A DNA stretch of 64,000 bases, taken from positions 18,003 to 82,002 of the forward strand of contig JANBPK010000945.1 of assembly GCA_027579435.1 (NCBI GenBank), in the 5' to 3' direction. Source of the stretch: Candolleomyces eurysporus (lineage: Eukaryota > Basidiomycota > Agaricomycetes > Agaricales > Psathyrellaceae). The notes beneath the pieces were generated by a model. The model was not told the origin of the DNA, made no database searches, and worked only from the letters and a program-made list of their open reading frames with translations. The position numbers were made by a program, and so were the translations under genes. Each line of letters opens with the position of its first letter. The first letter of the stretch is position 1. This document shows, piece by piece, positions 41,140 to 53,975 of this stretch.

Positions 41140-42110
41140 TCCTTTGGAAATAAGACCCGGGTCGAGGTCAAGAAAGTGCCTTTAGTTCGGAGAGTGCCAT
41201 CGTACACCCCCTTGGGTCCTCCTTCGCAGGGAAGCTTGCGAGCGGTAGTAGCCCACCTTTCAACAGGTGGTCATCCTAAATTTGATGGAAAGCGGTCGAG
41301 ATTNGCTCATCGCCGCGACAACTCCCTCCAGTCATTTGTTTCAAGGTGCATTTACTTAGTTGAATTGGAGGAACGATGGGACACATTCCTGAGCGATAGC
41401 GGCGTCCGTATCATCGGAGTCNGTGCNGATGTTCAGAGGTGATAAGTTGGTGATAAGTAGGGCGCTTCGAGGAACAACAGGGTTGCAAGCCATGCATCTC
41501 GAGAGGAGTTCCTAGTCAACATTCGACGGAAAAAGAAAAGGTTTTGAGTTTTGGGAGGATGACGAGGTCCACGAGATTGGGGACTTGGCGGAAGAAGTCG
41601 TCAATCGAGCCGACTTNCATCNATGCCCCATCTNTCAAGCAGATGTGGGTGAGTTGGTGCCAGGGAGANCNNCGGTTGCTTAGCTGTCCAGCGAAGTTGG
41701 AGATGCTTGCAAATCGGTCGAGGGNNANANGNNNNNNTNNNNGCTGGGAGGGTTCCCGTCGATGGACCCATGAACATTCCTGGCAAAGAATAGCAGTGGT
41801 GGCAACGCGCAAAATGTAACAATCGGAGGATGGGCANCGGAGAGCGGGCTTTAGACCGTTTCGTCCGGTTTCTCTCGACCATTAGCAAGAAAATGAGCCC
41901 ATCGAGCCCGACGTCGCACCAGCGATGGGCAGTGACGTACAATNNTCCGAAGCCCTTTCAGACTTCCGAGCGTTCTCCTTGCATGCCGCGGTGAATTTGA
42001 TCATGAGGGGTTAGTCCCGGGATCGTTGGAGAGCCAGTTGGATGACGTCGACCAGGTGAATCGAGAGCTTCCCGACAGGTCNTAGGTNCGTATGAAAGAG
42101 TAGATGGGGC
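41140..42110 (-). pseudogene. F-box protein pseudogene (left-arm counterpart of 46112-47599)
   Basis: On the minus strand the fragments align in order with the intact right-arm gene: 'AHRWCDVGLDGLIFLLM', 'PILRLLHFARCHHC', 'LDRFASISNFAGQLS', 'GSIDDFFRQVPNLVDLVI' and 'LPKLKTFSFSVEC'. Then come a TGA, 'DTDAAIAQECVPSFLQF' and, after an internal deletion, remains of 'KEDLRGRTMALSEL'. The F-box itself is missing because the arm ends at about 42110. Several stops and frame changes occur, plus a cluster of Ns at 41640-41750. Not expected to make a protein. Confidence 0.75.
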
Positions 42111-42711
42111 TTGAGCGTTATCCGAGGTGGAAGTGACAGTGGTTATGAGAAATTCAGCGTCATGAAAGCCTTGCGTTCATTGAGGGCTTTCTTCANGAAT
42201 ATATTCTTTTGGCCGAGAGAACCTCCCCGTTCCCTTGCGGGTTGACAAGCAGGTGAGAGAATNTNAGCCTGTCCACNGGGACACTTTGACTCCCTCGCGT
42301 TTCGGGGCNATTGCGCTTGGGCTCACCAGAGCGCTTGAATACACACTCACGCCCACCNGCCTTGCTGAGGATGCTTTAGTTGCAGCGGAGCCAGGAGAGG
42401 TCCCAGTTCGGAAAATCCCTGCTATGCATTATACGCCGTCGCTACAACGACGTTAGCAAAATATTCCCGAGCCACGGCGACAAACGAAGGAGAGTTCAAA
42501 GANNCAGCGATGTCAATGTAGATTACATAGACCGTACTGACTAAAAGCCACAAACTGGCCATAGATAAACTACAAAGCAACGACGAAGACCAAGAGGAAA
42601 TATAANATGCAACGAATGATGTCGAAGCGAAAGCTACAAGAAANAACGAAAGCAATGATACGATATGATGTCCTACAACAAAAGGCACCTTCAACCGACA
42701 ACCTTCTAACG
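42111..42711. other. Unique spacer between left arm and PNS1-like gene
   Basis: Not shared with the right arm. Short frames only. Includes the probable 3' UTR of the minus-strand transporter gene ending at 42712. No gene seen. Confidence 0.45.
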
Positions 42712-45700
42712 TCAATTGAAGAACCCAGACCCAGGGAACAGATCCTCCGACTCTTCCATCATCGCCGAAGACCCACCCTGGCCCTGACCTCTCTGCTCAG
42801 CTCTCCTACTAGCACNCTGGGACNCCATCGACGACGATCCCATCATCTGCATCGACGACAGCCCCTGCTCCATCTCACTCGCAACAGCATACGACATCCC
42901 ACTTTGCTGCTGCCTCCCAACGTGAACCCTGCTATCAACCCCATCGTCCTCNTCTTCATCAGAGCTGTCCGACAACACCGCGCTTCTCCTCGATGGATCC
43001 AGAATATGACTCTTCATATTCAGCTCCGCACTCGTCATCATCCTATTCGAAGGCGGCGATCGGCCTGTAAGAGACGAAGGACCAGCGCTGTGCGTATCAC
43101 TCGCCAGTCGACTAGATTGCCCAAACGTGGGTTGTTTGAACGCCGCTATACTTCGCGGACTAGTGCTGAGAGCTATAGACGCAGATCCACTCCGGCTGTT
43201 ATCTCTCCGCAAATGTAGAGGTTGCGTGACTTCCAAAGGGTCCTCATCTTCATCTTCAACAAAGCTGCTCTTGAAAGGGTCAGGGTCCTCCTCGGCTATT
43301 GGCGGNNNAGGTGGAGCTAATGGCGCAGTACGCGCTGGTAACGAGGGCTGAGGGGAGGCAAACTGCGGGAGAGGCGCTCGAGTCGATGCTTGTGAGGGGG
43401 CACGTTGCTGCTGCCCTTGAAGATACTGTGCTGGGCTCGGCTTGTTCGACCCTTTTGGAGTCTGTCGCGCAGGGGTTCGTGATTGCTGTGGCGAGGAAGG
43501 ATTGGGACGCCCTCCATGGCCCGGCGGTACAGGAATAGTGCGTTGTTGCGAAGGATTAGATTCGGGCTCGAACTGGGTTAAAGAGGTCAGCCAGAGTGAG
43601 ACAGGATGTACGGAAAACTTACGATAATGAACACTTCCTCCCGCTTCCGATCCCCGACATCTTTGTCAATGCAGTAGCAAAGGTACAGCGTATCGGCCCT
43701 GTCAAGAAGAATTAGCACATTTGAGCAGCCAACCAGTCGCAAAATCCAACGTACGTGTCTTGAACGAGACTAACGCAGAACAGCCCTACAAGTGCCGTAA
43801 CACCACCTGCGAGCACTGCAGCACCAAGAGCCTCATTCGGCGCATTCAGAGTGTGTGCAACGAAGATATACGTGATCAGAGCAAATGGGAAGGTCAACGT
43901 CAATGGGGAGATGGTAAGCAATGTTAGAGGAGCTAAAAAAGATCACGCATCAGTAACAGGCAAGGGCGCCTAGAATAGACAACTCACGTTCTTTCCCAAA
44001 CCCTCTTCGGCGCTCTCTCGCTCTGAGGTTGTTCTCAACAGCAGCAGTCAACGCCCTGGATCGCCGGGCACTGCCCATAAAGTTGTCCCCTGTGAGACCA
44101 GCGTAGACGAGAGCGTACTTGCTCAAAGCAGTGGTAGCCCCGTCAATGTACCCGACTATGAATCGAATAGCTGGCGTGACGAACCCAACCATACGAAGGG
44201 GCAAATAAACGGGAAGGCGTTGCAAGAATAAGGTGAAGAGTGTCAACATGCGAATAATCGTCAGGATGAGCGCAGACAAGGCAATCGTCCCTAACGATGG
44301 GCCACTCGCACGGAAGAGTGCACTGTGGATCGTGTGCGTGGATGTCGGCGGTGGTGGTGGAACGGAAGGGCTAAGAGAATCGTCAGATTACTTTACTGTT
44401 CCAAAATTGAAATGAATTCAGACGCACTCAGCAAAATACCAGGCGCCAATAACACTGGCGGTGGTCGTTCGCATCACGCCTCGCGACACCCCCCAACTCC
44501 ATAGCCATACAGCTACGGTGCCGGTAATAGCCCAGTTGACCCACCCACGAACGTGCCATGCCCATCCGGTGGTATTCGTGGCATAGCCGATGAGTAATAG
44601 CCTAAAGATCAGAGTAAGGAAAGGCAACGAGGCGATCAAAGTCGCCAGGAGAATCACTGGGGATAACGCCAGCAAAAAGGGGTTGGCCATGAGAAGATGC
44701 GTGGTTAAAGTGAGGGTGGATGAGGTGGCATGAATCTCCTGGGGCAGACGAAGGAGCCGACGGCCAGTGTAGATAGCTAGAATGAGAGGTATGATCGAAA
44801 ACAACCGCAAGCTATTAAATTTCTATTAGCGCCGATTCATTAATAAATAAATGGGAGGTGCGACGTACCCCACAGTCTCTCCCCAGGTTGGCTCGTTTCC
44901 ATCATACATGAAGCTCCCAACAAATGCCCATATCGACGATATCAGGAGAGTTACAGGAATGAAGACTGATGTTGCGATCATGACTGGCCGAACAAATATC
45001 TGCAACAAAAATATGTGCACATAGGCCACAGCGGCGCTCACGAAAGTAAGGATAGTGAGGAGGGGTACGGTGTGTAGGAGAGTGAAATATGGAATTATCG
45101 TCCGAGGAACTTTCTTATCCGGCTGGGAAGCTGCGAACAGGATGACGATGGAAAAGAAAACGCATATGCTGACTCCAGAGAGCCATAGGGATGTCCATAT
45201 CGAATCGTTGAATTTCCGTCGTCCCCTTGGTGTGTGTCGAGGGTCGGGTAGGGAGAAAACGTCCAAAGGCCGTGCCCGACCATCCCGGGGTAACAGTGAC
45301 TCGGTTAGAGACAGCGACCGCGGTTGCTGTTGATTGCTGGGCCCTGGGGCGTAGAGGTCTGGTGGTGGGTCTGAATCTGACAAACTCGGCGCCGGAGATG
45401 GGATTCGTGGTCTATGTATTGAAGGTGACGCCGCCAGATGTGCCAACCACCCCTTTGGCGACCCCGAGCTCACACTCTCGTCGTCTCGATGTATGAGTGG
45501 TGCAGCTTGCTGTTGCTGCCGTGATGAGAGGTGCTCGTCTTCGTCCAAGCGCAAATATGGGTCTTCATCTTCGTCATTTGGTGGTCGTGACCGGTGCAGC
45601 GCCGTTGAACCCCTACTATCTCGCAGGTGCGGGTCATCGAAGTCGTCCAAATCGGTATCGAGGCCATGTCGGGAGCCATCTTCGGTGCTGAATGAGAAGA

Positions 45701-45770
45701 ACATGGGATGGGAGTTTGAGAGTTGCGCAGCCCCCCGTCTGGGGCTGTTTATTGAGGTATTGCGAGGCAT
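42712..45770 (-). CDS. Choline-transporter-like (CTL/PNS1 family) membrane protein
   Basis: Start MPRNTSINSPRRG, then a long acidic, Ser/Pro-rich cytoplasmic N-terminus (~190 residues) before the first membrane helix ('IWTSLWLSGVSICVFFSI'). Exons joined by ~57-nt introns give further helices: 'LLHTVPLLTILTFVSAAV', 'MIATSVFIPVTLLISSIW' and 'LLMANPFLLALSPVILLA'. Family hallmarks are 'WSWGVSRGVMR', 'VIGAWYFAE' and 'SKYALVYAGLTGDNFMGSA'. The membrane part ends 'ADTLYLCYCIDKDVGDRKRE'. A ~290-residue Gln/Ser/Pro-rich tail follows, with acidic 'EDPDPF' and 'EDEDEDPLE' patches, ending PGSGFFN at 42712. The SLC44/PNS1 family sits in plasma or organelle membranes; in animals it moves choline, and the fungal role is unclear. 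Ns occur in the tail. It is the only apparently conserved single-copy gene in the spacer of the inverted duplication. Confidence 0.85.
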
Positions 45771-46111
45771 ACGCCGCGAACGACGCCGCCATCGTCGTCG
45801 TCGTCGTCGTTGTGGGCAGGGAGAAAGCTGTTTGAGGCAAGCTCAGCTCAACTCTGCGCTCCCACTGGACGTGTTATGTAAGCCACGCGTCACTGCCTCG
45901 GGTGCAGTGGCCGCCAGCAGAGGGTCCGAAAGGGCCGAACCAGGGTGCTGCCTCGTAATTCACCCTCGCGTTCGCGCTATTCCATGGTGAACAGTCTCTG
46001 ACTATGACTAGTAGAAATCTGAGGTGAGAGTCAAAGCGANCAATTAGGTTTTCTGATTGTCTTTTGATTCTTGGACCAGCCGGGGGCGCGAGAGGACTTC
46101 ACCTGATCAGG
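45771..46111. other. Divergent promoter region of the PNS1-like and F-box genes
   Basis: Lies between the PNS1-like start (45770, minus) and the F-box start (46112, plus). Contains the TCG microsatellite close to the PNS1-like start. No gene seen. Confidence 0.5.
45792..45809. repeat. TCG trinucleotide microsatellite
   Basis: Six consecutive TCG units, flanked by an imperfect ATCG and TTG. They sit about 22 bp upstream of the PNS1-like start codon, so in its leader or promoter. Confidence 0.8.
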
Positions 46112-47599
46112 ATGGTGAGTGAAATCAGCATTGTAATTGCTCTGGCTATTGATGATGGAAGATAGGCCAATAAAGACCACATAAATGGTCTTCCAGATGA
46201 AATCCTAGGCAAGATCTTTCAGAAGGCTTGCCCGACGATCGACCTTCAAGGTTGGCCCCGACGGACACCATATGTTGGCCATCTATCACGCGTCTGCACG
46301 CGATGGAGGTTTATAATTGTGAACGATCCAAAACTATGGTCGAATCTGCTCCTTCATACGCATCCAGGACCNGTCGGGAAGCTCTCGATCCACCTGGTCG
46401 ACATCATCCAACTGGCTCTCCAACGATCCCAAAATTATCCCCTCACGATCAAATTCACCGCGACATGCAAGGAGAATGCTCGGAAGTTTGAAAAAAGCTT
46501 CGAACCCTTGTACGTCGCTGCCCACCGCTGGTGCGACGTCGAGCTCGATGGGCTGCTTTTCTCGCTGATGATCGAGAGAAATCGGACGAAATGGTCCAAA
46601 GCACGCTCTCCGATGCCCATCCTCCGATCGTTACATTTTGCGCGTTGCCACCACTGCGATTCCTTACTCGGAATGTTCATGGGTTTATCCACAGGAACCC
46701 TCCCAGCACTTACCCACCTCACCCTCGACCGATTTGCAAGCATCTCCAACCTCGCTGGACAGCTGAGCAACCGTGGTTTTCCCTGGCACCAACTCACCCA
46801 CCTCTGCTTGCGAGATGGGAACCAACGGGCATGGATGGAAGTCGGCTCGATTGACGACTTCTTCCGCCANGTTCCTAATCTCGTNGATCTCGTTATCCAA
46901 CCCCTCGTCCATCCCTTACGACGCAAGAAATCCGGTGTCGTCCTCCCAATACTCAAAACCTTCTCCTTTTCNGTNGAATATGGATTAGGAACTCCTTCNC
47001 GGGATGCATGGCGCGCGGCCCTGTCATTCCTCGAAACGCCNAACTTATCAACTCTTAACATCAGCATTGCCTCTGATATGGACGCTGCGATCNTTTGGGA
47101 ATGTGTCCCACCGTTCCTCCAATCAAGNCAATGCGCCCTAAAACAAATGACCTTGGTCAACCTATCCCAAGGTCTTGTGGANTCCATCCTCGGCTACGCC
47201 CCTTCCCTCGAACACCTNTCTATCATCCCTCCTTTACACGACGCCCTCGTGGATATCCTCCCAAACATCTCCCACCTGCCCAACCTTTCATCGATCACAT
47301 TGTACCTCGACACCCTCAGTCCTCGTCTCGCCCCTTCCGTAGCTGCCCTTCTGGAAAACCAATTACGTTCAAGCGAACCTCCAGACCCCTCGCAGCCGGA
47401 CCCTTCCAAAAGAGCCCTACATAATCTGTACATCGTCTACCGAGCGGGCCGCGGCGATGACCAAATTTCGATCGCCTTCCGTCAGATTTGGGATGACCAC
47501 TCGCTAAAGGGTGGCCTCGTGCCGCTCGCGAACTTTCCTGCGAAGGAGGATCTAAGGGGTCGTACGATGGCGCTCTCCGAACTACAGGTACTTTTCTGA
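46112..47599 (+). CDS. F-box protein with leucine-rich C-terminal region (478 aa)
   Basis: The proposed start is a 3-nt first exon, ATG|GTGAGT (46112-46114). A 51-nt intron ending ...GATAG splices to 'ANKDHINGLPDEILGKIF' (F-box), followed by 'VGHLSRVCTRWRFIIVNDPKLW', the standard agaricomycete F-box continuation. The total coding length, 1,437 nt, is a multiple of three. The remainder has Leu-rich segments such as 'PALTHLTLDRFASISNLAG', 'WHQLTHLCLRDG' and 'LPNLSSITLYLDTLSP', and the ending 'RTMALSELQVLF'. Ns interrupt a handful of codons but the frame holds. F-box proteins recruit substrates to SCF ubiquitin ligases. From about 46330 onward the gene lies in the right arm of the inverted duplication; its F-box and start lie in the unique spacer, which explains why the left-arm copy lacks them. 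Confidence 0.8.
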
Positions 47600-47815
47600 G
47601 GACATGGTGAATTTTTAAGTGTCAGCAGGTCAGAAGACGAATTCGGGAGGAAAGGTGCGGCTCCAGTGCATAGTTCCGGCTCTTCGCTCCCTTATATCAT
47701 CTTTGTGTTACCCAGGAGCNCNGTCAGGATCTTAAGGCGATAGAAGTATTNNNAGATTACAACATATATNAATNTTCGTCAAAATGTCTAGTGTACAAAA
47801 TCAGTCGTGTCGGGG

Positions 47816-50800
47816 TCATGTACCAGAAGCAATGCTCATCGATTCAGGCTCCTGCACCAGCTCCTTTTCTGTNATAAGCGGTTGCAGTTCTGGCTCCGTC
47901 TCTGGCTCCGTCTCTGGTTCTGGCGCTGGCTCTGGCTCCGGCACCGGGTCGGGCTCCTTTCTGGTAGCAGCCAACCATACCCCGCATCTCGTCCCCCATG
48001 TCGTCACTTCATGCACCGTAGCATGGCGCCCAAACATCGCAAGTGTGAACCAATCGACCAAATCCTTAAACTTGCCCGGTTCCGTCTCGATAGAAGGTCT
48101 TATAGTGTTGGCCGGGTAGCGAATGGAGAGTGCTGTTAGGATCTTGAGGCGATATGGGGAGAGTTGCGGCAGTGTGGTCAAAGCTGAGGCAGGGAAAACG
48201 ACCATGTAATCCGTCGCGGTATCCTGGAAGCGTCCTGTGGTTTCCACGTCAATGNGNNNATTATCAGCTGCAAAGAGTCTCGCTCACGTACCATCCGAGA
48301 TAAGTTGAGTGAGCAACTCGACATGGCCCACAAGAGCNGCATTGTCATTTCCAAAGATGGCGCTGATGATGCGCAAGGAGATCGTTTCTCGAACTAAACA
48401 AACACAAGGTCACTTTATCATTTCCTGGATATTTGAAAAAANAGCGCACCGGCTGGCTGAATCGACATGAGCGAGAGTAACTCAACCACGGGNGCCCTGA
48501 GGTGCTCAANCTCAAGCANNGCCATAAATTTCGTCGCCAGNGGNGTAATCTGCTTTAGAACAGAGCTNANTTCNGACAGGTCGCTCTCTGAACCCGGCGT
48601 AANANCTGGGAAATCNAGATNATNANCAGGGAATCGAATGAAACGATGNAANTCGGAGACATACNAGGGANAGGANCCNCAACAGATATGAACGCGGCAA
48701 GTAGCTTGATNGAGGTTGACCGAATGCCACCAAAGTCGTCCTTGTCATCGAGGGCCAACGTAACGATCTCGGAGATTGCAGATTCAATCATCAAAGGTTT
48801 NNNAANTTCTTCAATGCTGTTAGTANTATGAGANGTATTAGGGCGAAGCAGACTCACTATGTTTCTCGTAAAANGCNGACAGGAGTTCCACTGCAGCCGT
48901 TCGAGCAAACGACGAAGTGCTTCGAAGTGTCGGCGCTAACAGATGTGTCATCTTCACTGCTGTGTCGGTGTTCATCGGATCTACGTGATAGAAACCANAT
49001 CAAGAAAAGGTGATTTTCAGACTGTANGATGAAACCCACGAGTCTCTATGAGACGAAGGGCAAAGGCTTTGCCCGCGGTAGTCATGGTCGGTATCAATGG
49101 CGGAATNGCCACNAACAGGTCATGGTAAAGCCGTGCTATTCNTGATCCAACATAGTGAACAGGTCGTAACGNGCAAAATGGAATCNTTGGACTTACGTTC
49201 AATCATCGTTGATTTGAGATTCTTAAAAAGAATTTTNTCNACACCCACTTGAGGGTAGTCATCGCCGTCGATCANAAGAATTCTCAGNAGGGATGGAAGA
49301 GGTGGGAGGATAAGGTCATACTCTGTTCAATCAAACGTTAGATTACCCTGGAGNGGAAAGTGNGGNGAAACTCGAAATACGCATTGTGTAGTTTATGAAC
49401 TCGTTCGGTCCGGCCGTAGTCAGGGTGTCAAAGGCGAAGATAGCATTTTCGCGCAGCACTGCATCTTTACCTTTCATAGCNCTATCGAGGAGCTTTGGCA
49501 GCGTTGCTTTGGTCGGATCTTGCCAGCGGGAGACTAAAATGATGGAAGCAAGTATNAGAAAAGTAATGAAACCCAGGGGCGGGNAAGTACCCACAGTTTA
49601 GGTTGTGGTAGTAGAAGACTTTGAATAGTCGAACAGCGTCTTGTCTGCAGTTGAAGTCGGTATCTTTGACAGCGATGTCCGCCAGTCGAGCGATAATTTG
49701 TGTGTCNCCTNCAGGCAAACCAAGGTGAATCGCTGGTGCAACGTAATGATACAATTTCTACGCACCNGTGCGTCCAAGGAGATTCTCGTATGGTGGTCCG
49801 TAGGTCACTGTAGTTCTTTTGGTTAGGCTCAAGCCAGAGGTGAAAATCANCGNGGCGTACATTGACCGTCCGTGTACCCAAGCAAAGCGCCGAGCAGGCT
49901 AATCGCTGCAGAACGAGAGGCNAACTTCGATGGATCAATTTTCAGAGCCAACTCCAACGATTTAGGAAGGACAATGTCGATGGGTTCGGAAAGTTTTACT
50001 NATTGACTGTGTTAGTATTAAATTCACGNNGAGAAGGACANNAAGGGAACNAACGACCNACCATTTTGCAAAAGTGCATCGAGAGATTCGAANGTNTTGC
50101 TGTTTGACTCTTCCTTGACCACCAGCTCGATGAGTTTGGGTAGCGCCTGGAAATCCTCTACAAGTACGGCCCGTCAGTGGGAAAAAAGAGTCATGGAGAC
50201 GATAGACGGACCATTCTGACTGAGAACCAGGACCATATGGATCCAATTTCGATGCCCGTTATCTTCAGATTGATGAGTACCGATGTGGGGGTGATATGAC
50301 AGTGGAGCCCACCTTCGTGTTCAGGATCTGGCCTGGTGATCGTTTTCAAGAAGGCTAAGGGANTATCCNCAAAGGTATCAGNTCTCAGCGATGACGCGAG
50401 AGTTTTCGCCAGTTTTGGCGCGATAGAGGCNCGTATTTTCCCTGGTCGATGGATTAGTNACAGANATTGGCNTAGAGAGAATNCNTGAGATACCATCATT
50501 CAATAGTCGCTGCAGTGCTTTCATTCCTTCTCCTAACGNGTCATTTGCTACTATCACGAAGTTGAAGAACTTTGAAAGACCAGGAAATTCGCCTAAATAG
50601 TCGAGGATATGAGCTGAGAGGACTGCGTNGAGGTTATACACCGGTTCACGTTACCATCCTTGATGAAATGACTGGCCAAATTCGCCCACCGATCCCGAAC
50701 ATTTGAGTAGGCATCATCAAGACCNGCTTCGAAGGANGCTTTCACTGTTTCTTCAATNGTCTCACGGTATTTCGCTAGGTGTNCAAATCGATGTTTAGGG

Positions 50801-53800
50801 TCAGCTCAAGACACGTACGAAGGACCGACATACCTCCTGCCTCAAGGAGAAGAGTTGTCAACGCATTNATGGCCTCGCTACGCACNTCGAAATCGGAGTC
50901 GGATACCGCGGCGCTCTTGATCTTGCTCAAAACAGTGTTTGATAGTTCGCCTAAGNCAACANTGTTTGTCAAGGAANTGAAAGTAAATNTGAGGCTGGCG
51001 CATCTTACANCCGTCGTGTACCCCCAGACCGGCCAGTATCTGGATGAACTTNGAACGGACAGTCCANTGNGGATGATCAATGAAAGTATCGATATTGTTT
51101 AAGATCCCATCTTTGACAAGGTCTCGGGTGTCGGCTGTGGGCGTTTAGGATATCACTCGATGCGTCCATGAACGAGGTATCCAGACTTGCCTTCCGTTGT
51201 GAGCGGGATNAGGGACTCNAGGCATGCAATTCGTACTTCGTCGTCGTACTCGTGAAGCGCCAGTTGAAGAAGGATGGCTGGTCCATCAGTGAAGCTGAGC
51301 GGGGCTATAAAAATGCCTTGGTGAGGTGCCGAAGTCACGGAAGAAACAGAGNNTGTCACAAACTGACAATATCCAATAATCACCCCGAGGATATGAATCC
51401 AGGTCTTTCGATTGGATGGATCAANGCCNTATAATGATTGGCGGAGAGGTTGCGAGATATCNGACTTGTTTAGGTACTCCGACGCCGTAATGTTAACTAG
51501 AAAACAAAAGTTTGTCGCTGCACTAGTGAAGGGTTCAACACTGTNTCCNTACCATTTTGTTCTGTCTCATCTTGAGCCGCGGGAACAGGTTCTTCACGCT
51601 CTTCACGGTTTTTAACTGGCACAGGCTTAGCTTCTATTCCATCTCGTATGTCTTTTGCAACCATATCGAGAGCGCGCCTAGCAGTGTCGCTGAGGCTGGC
51701 TGGTGTCCAAACTGTGAGCATGATCGACAATGACACAAGGGACAATGACCTACGCCTCCGTGAAAGTTCTACTAGAAGCTTCACCCATTTCTCTTTGTAA
51801 TCCCATTTTTCANGAGCGCCCTGTAGCAGCACTCTGAGNTCTGTCGGTATAGCAGCTTCCAGACCCTTGACGTATGCAGATTCTTTCGATGTCAGTCAAG
51901 TCAGAATCATTGCCAGTGTCCTGCATCTGTAAGAAACACACCATCCGCAAATTCTCCTGATAGAAGCAACTCTTCGATTGGTCCCTCGTCAAAGTCATAA
52001 TCGTTTTCGCTCTTGATTCGAGCCTTGAGCATCAATGAGATNGCTTCAGGAAAGTAGACTGCGGAAGGAACAAACTTCAGACTAATTTTGATCGCAGCAG
52101 CCAAAAATTCAAANTCACCTTTCTTTGCCATGTCGGCCAATAGAGGAATCCAAGCGGCGTATGCGCGTNGATCATTTTCGGCGCCCACAGCTAGCTTNCC
52201 TTCGAGTGATTTGAGCGCTGTCCTCGTTGCATCGATTGCTTCNTCTGAAGGAAACGTGAGTTGCNGTGGAGGAGATAAAAAANCANGCATACCAGTGAGT
52301 TCAAAATCTTTACATATTACTGAAAGNAGTGTGAGGGATGGCAAATTTACTTCATGGTAATCATCATCTCTCCCGACCAGCTCAGTCAACTTCTTGAGCA
52401 AACTTGGGCTGGGCTCCACTGAAGTTCCGTCAGCCTTCCAGCGTCCATTTACATGCAGAATACACTGACATTGATCCACAAACATTTCCGCCACGCTGAC
52501 AGCGCTCCTAATATGCCCCCCATCATTTGTCTTCGAAGAAGCGACCTCCTCCAGCAGTGGGAATGCGTCAACCTTCATGAGCGGCTTCAAGTTCTCTGNA
52601 GCANGTGTGAAGCATCAGTTGCTACTTCACTAGGATANAAAANCACNCCAGCTCACCNTTCCGGTAAAGTAGCTCGAGGACCTCCTNNGCCTTTTCGCGG
52701 ATAAANATNTATTCGGAATGGATAGCACACTTGATGATTGGATCNAGGAGCNATTCAATGGTNTCCATNAAGAAATAGGTTCCCGAGAAGTCCCAGGGGA
52801 ACTTGAAGGCTGCGGGTTCGGCTGGCTGNTCATCACCGAGATACNCTGAGAAATCGTCCAAAATCTGGGAGACATTCGAAACCTCCCANTTTTGGGCCAA
52901 TGCCGACTTTATGTGGCTTACAACGGCGGCCTTGCTTTCTTTCAAGAGTGGTTCGGTATCTGNGANACCCAAATCAGCAAACATAAGCCGACTNAAGTCA
53001 AAATATTTACCAAATGGAGGGTACGAAAGGTACAGAAGATCTTTTGCCAGTTGCATAGCAANGTCGCGCGAGTCAGTCTGCCAATAGTCNAACGCATTCT
53101 CGACCAACTTTGGGATAGCGTCCTTGATAACAGCATAGAGGGANTGAGAGGCCTCGAAATCTGGGGTTAACAGAAGCGGTGAGGTTGGAAGGGGAGAATG
53201 GTCACAGAAACATACCCTGATGAATCTTCCGCAGGAAAGCGATNGCNCTCAACCGAGATTGTTCTTCACCGGTGAGACTTGTTTGAATGCAGGCAGTCAA
53301 AGTATTCACGATCGTTTCTTTCTTTGATTCTAAACCTNCGTTCCAGTTTGAGCTCATATTGAGATGTGATTGGACTCACCNACCAAGAACATCAGTAACG
53401 AGAAGGCATATTCGCCTATTGCACCGTGTTCGTGTACCGCCATGTTGGCAATCACATCGATGGACGCAGTCGTGTGTATTTCGGCTGAAAGAACCACTGA
53501 GGGGAATGGCCTCCAAATCGAGAAAGCAACNACCCACCTTGCATGTTNACGGGCAGTACCTGAAGCATTTTGATGGCATGAATTTGATATGCACGATTAC
53601 GCATAGGCAACATCGACGCCAGNGTTTGCAATATGGGCTGGTCGCGTTGATCGGGAGGAGGCGCGACTCGAACCGGAGGTTCAACACCATACACGACTGA
53701 GATATCGTCGAACGCAACGACGGCCATTTCTTCCCAACTCGATACTGGAAAAGGTCAGACGTCGGTTCATCAATCGACAAGGAACATGAAAAGGCACACA

Positions 53801-53925
53801 CCAACGGAATCATACAATCTCGACAGGAACTCGAGCGCTAAAGTATCAACTTGGCCCCGATCCTTGCTGTCGATGTTCCCCGCCCATTCGCTTCTGCGCC
53901 CAGTCTCCGAAACTGTGTATCCAGC
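47816..53925 (-). CDS. DUF6535-HEAT gene copy C, HEAT/ARM-like repeat part
   Basis: Mirror copy of the B repeat part with the same exon series, for example 'FLSRLYDSV' then 'SSWEEMAVVAFDDISVVYGV', 'LVGRDDDYHEVNLPSLT', 'IIARLADIAVKDTDFNCRQD' and 'TGRFQDTATDYMVVF'. The Pro-Glu tail is present ('PEPEPAPEPETEPETEPE') and the stop is at 47816. Many single Ns (about 47700-53600) leave unknown residues, and some exon borders cannot be verified, but no clear stop breaks the solenoid. Because the upstream DUF6535 part is open, C is the only copy of the three that could encode the whole fusion as given. The function of the repeat chain is unknown; in such architectures it usually provides ligand or partner binding. 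Confidence 0.65.
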
Positions 53926-53975
53926 TGTGTAGAAAGTTTAGCGCTAGGAAAGAACGTTTAAGCGCAAACGCTTAC

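Larger units (their letters stand above)
32280..42110. repeat. Left arm of ~10-kb inverted duplication
   Basis: Matches the reverse complement of 46330-56290 over nearly its whole length. In order it carries the F-box tail remnant, the DUF6535-HEAT gene B and the F-box pseudogene. Similarity starts weakly near 32280 and stops sharply inside near 42110, where 'CTACTCTTTCATACG' corresponds to 'CTGCTCCTTCATACG' at about 46345. The arms differ by frequent substitutions and small indels, so they are diverged paralogous segments. Confidence 0.85.

Noticed and set aside
43317..43538. Plus-strand frames opposite the PNS1-like tail
   Set aside because: Antisense shadow of the Gln/Pro-rich tail, which continues a well-supported spliced gene.
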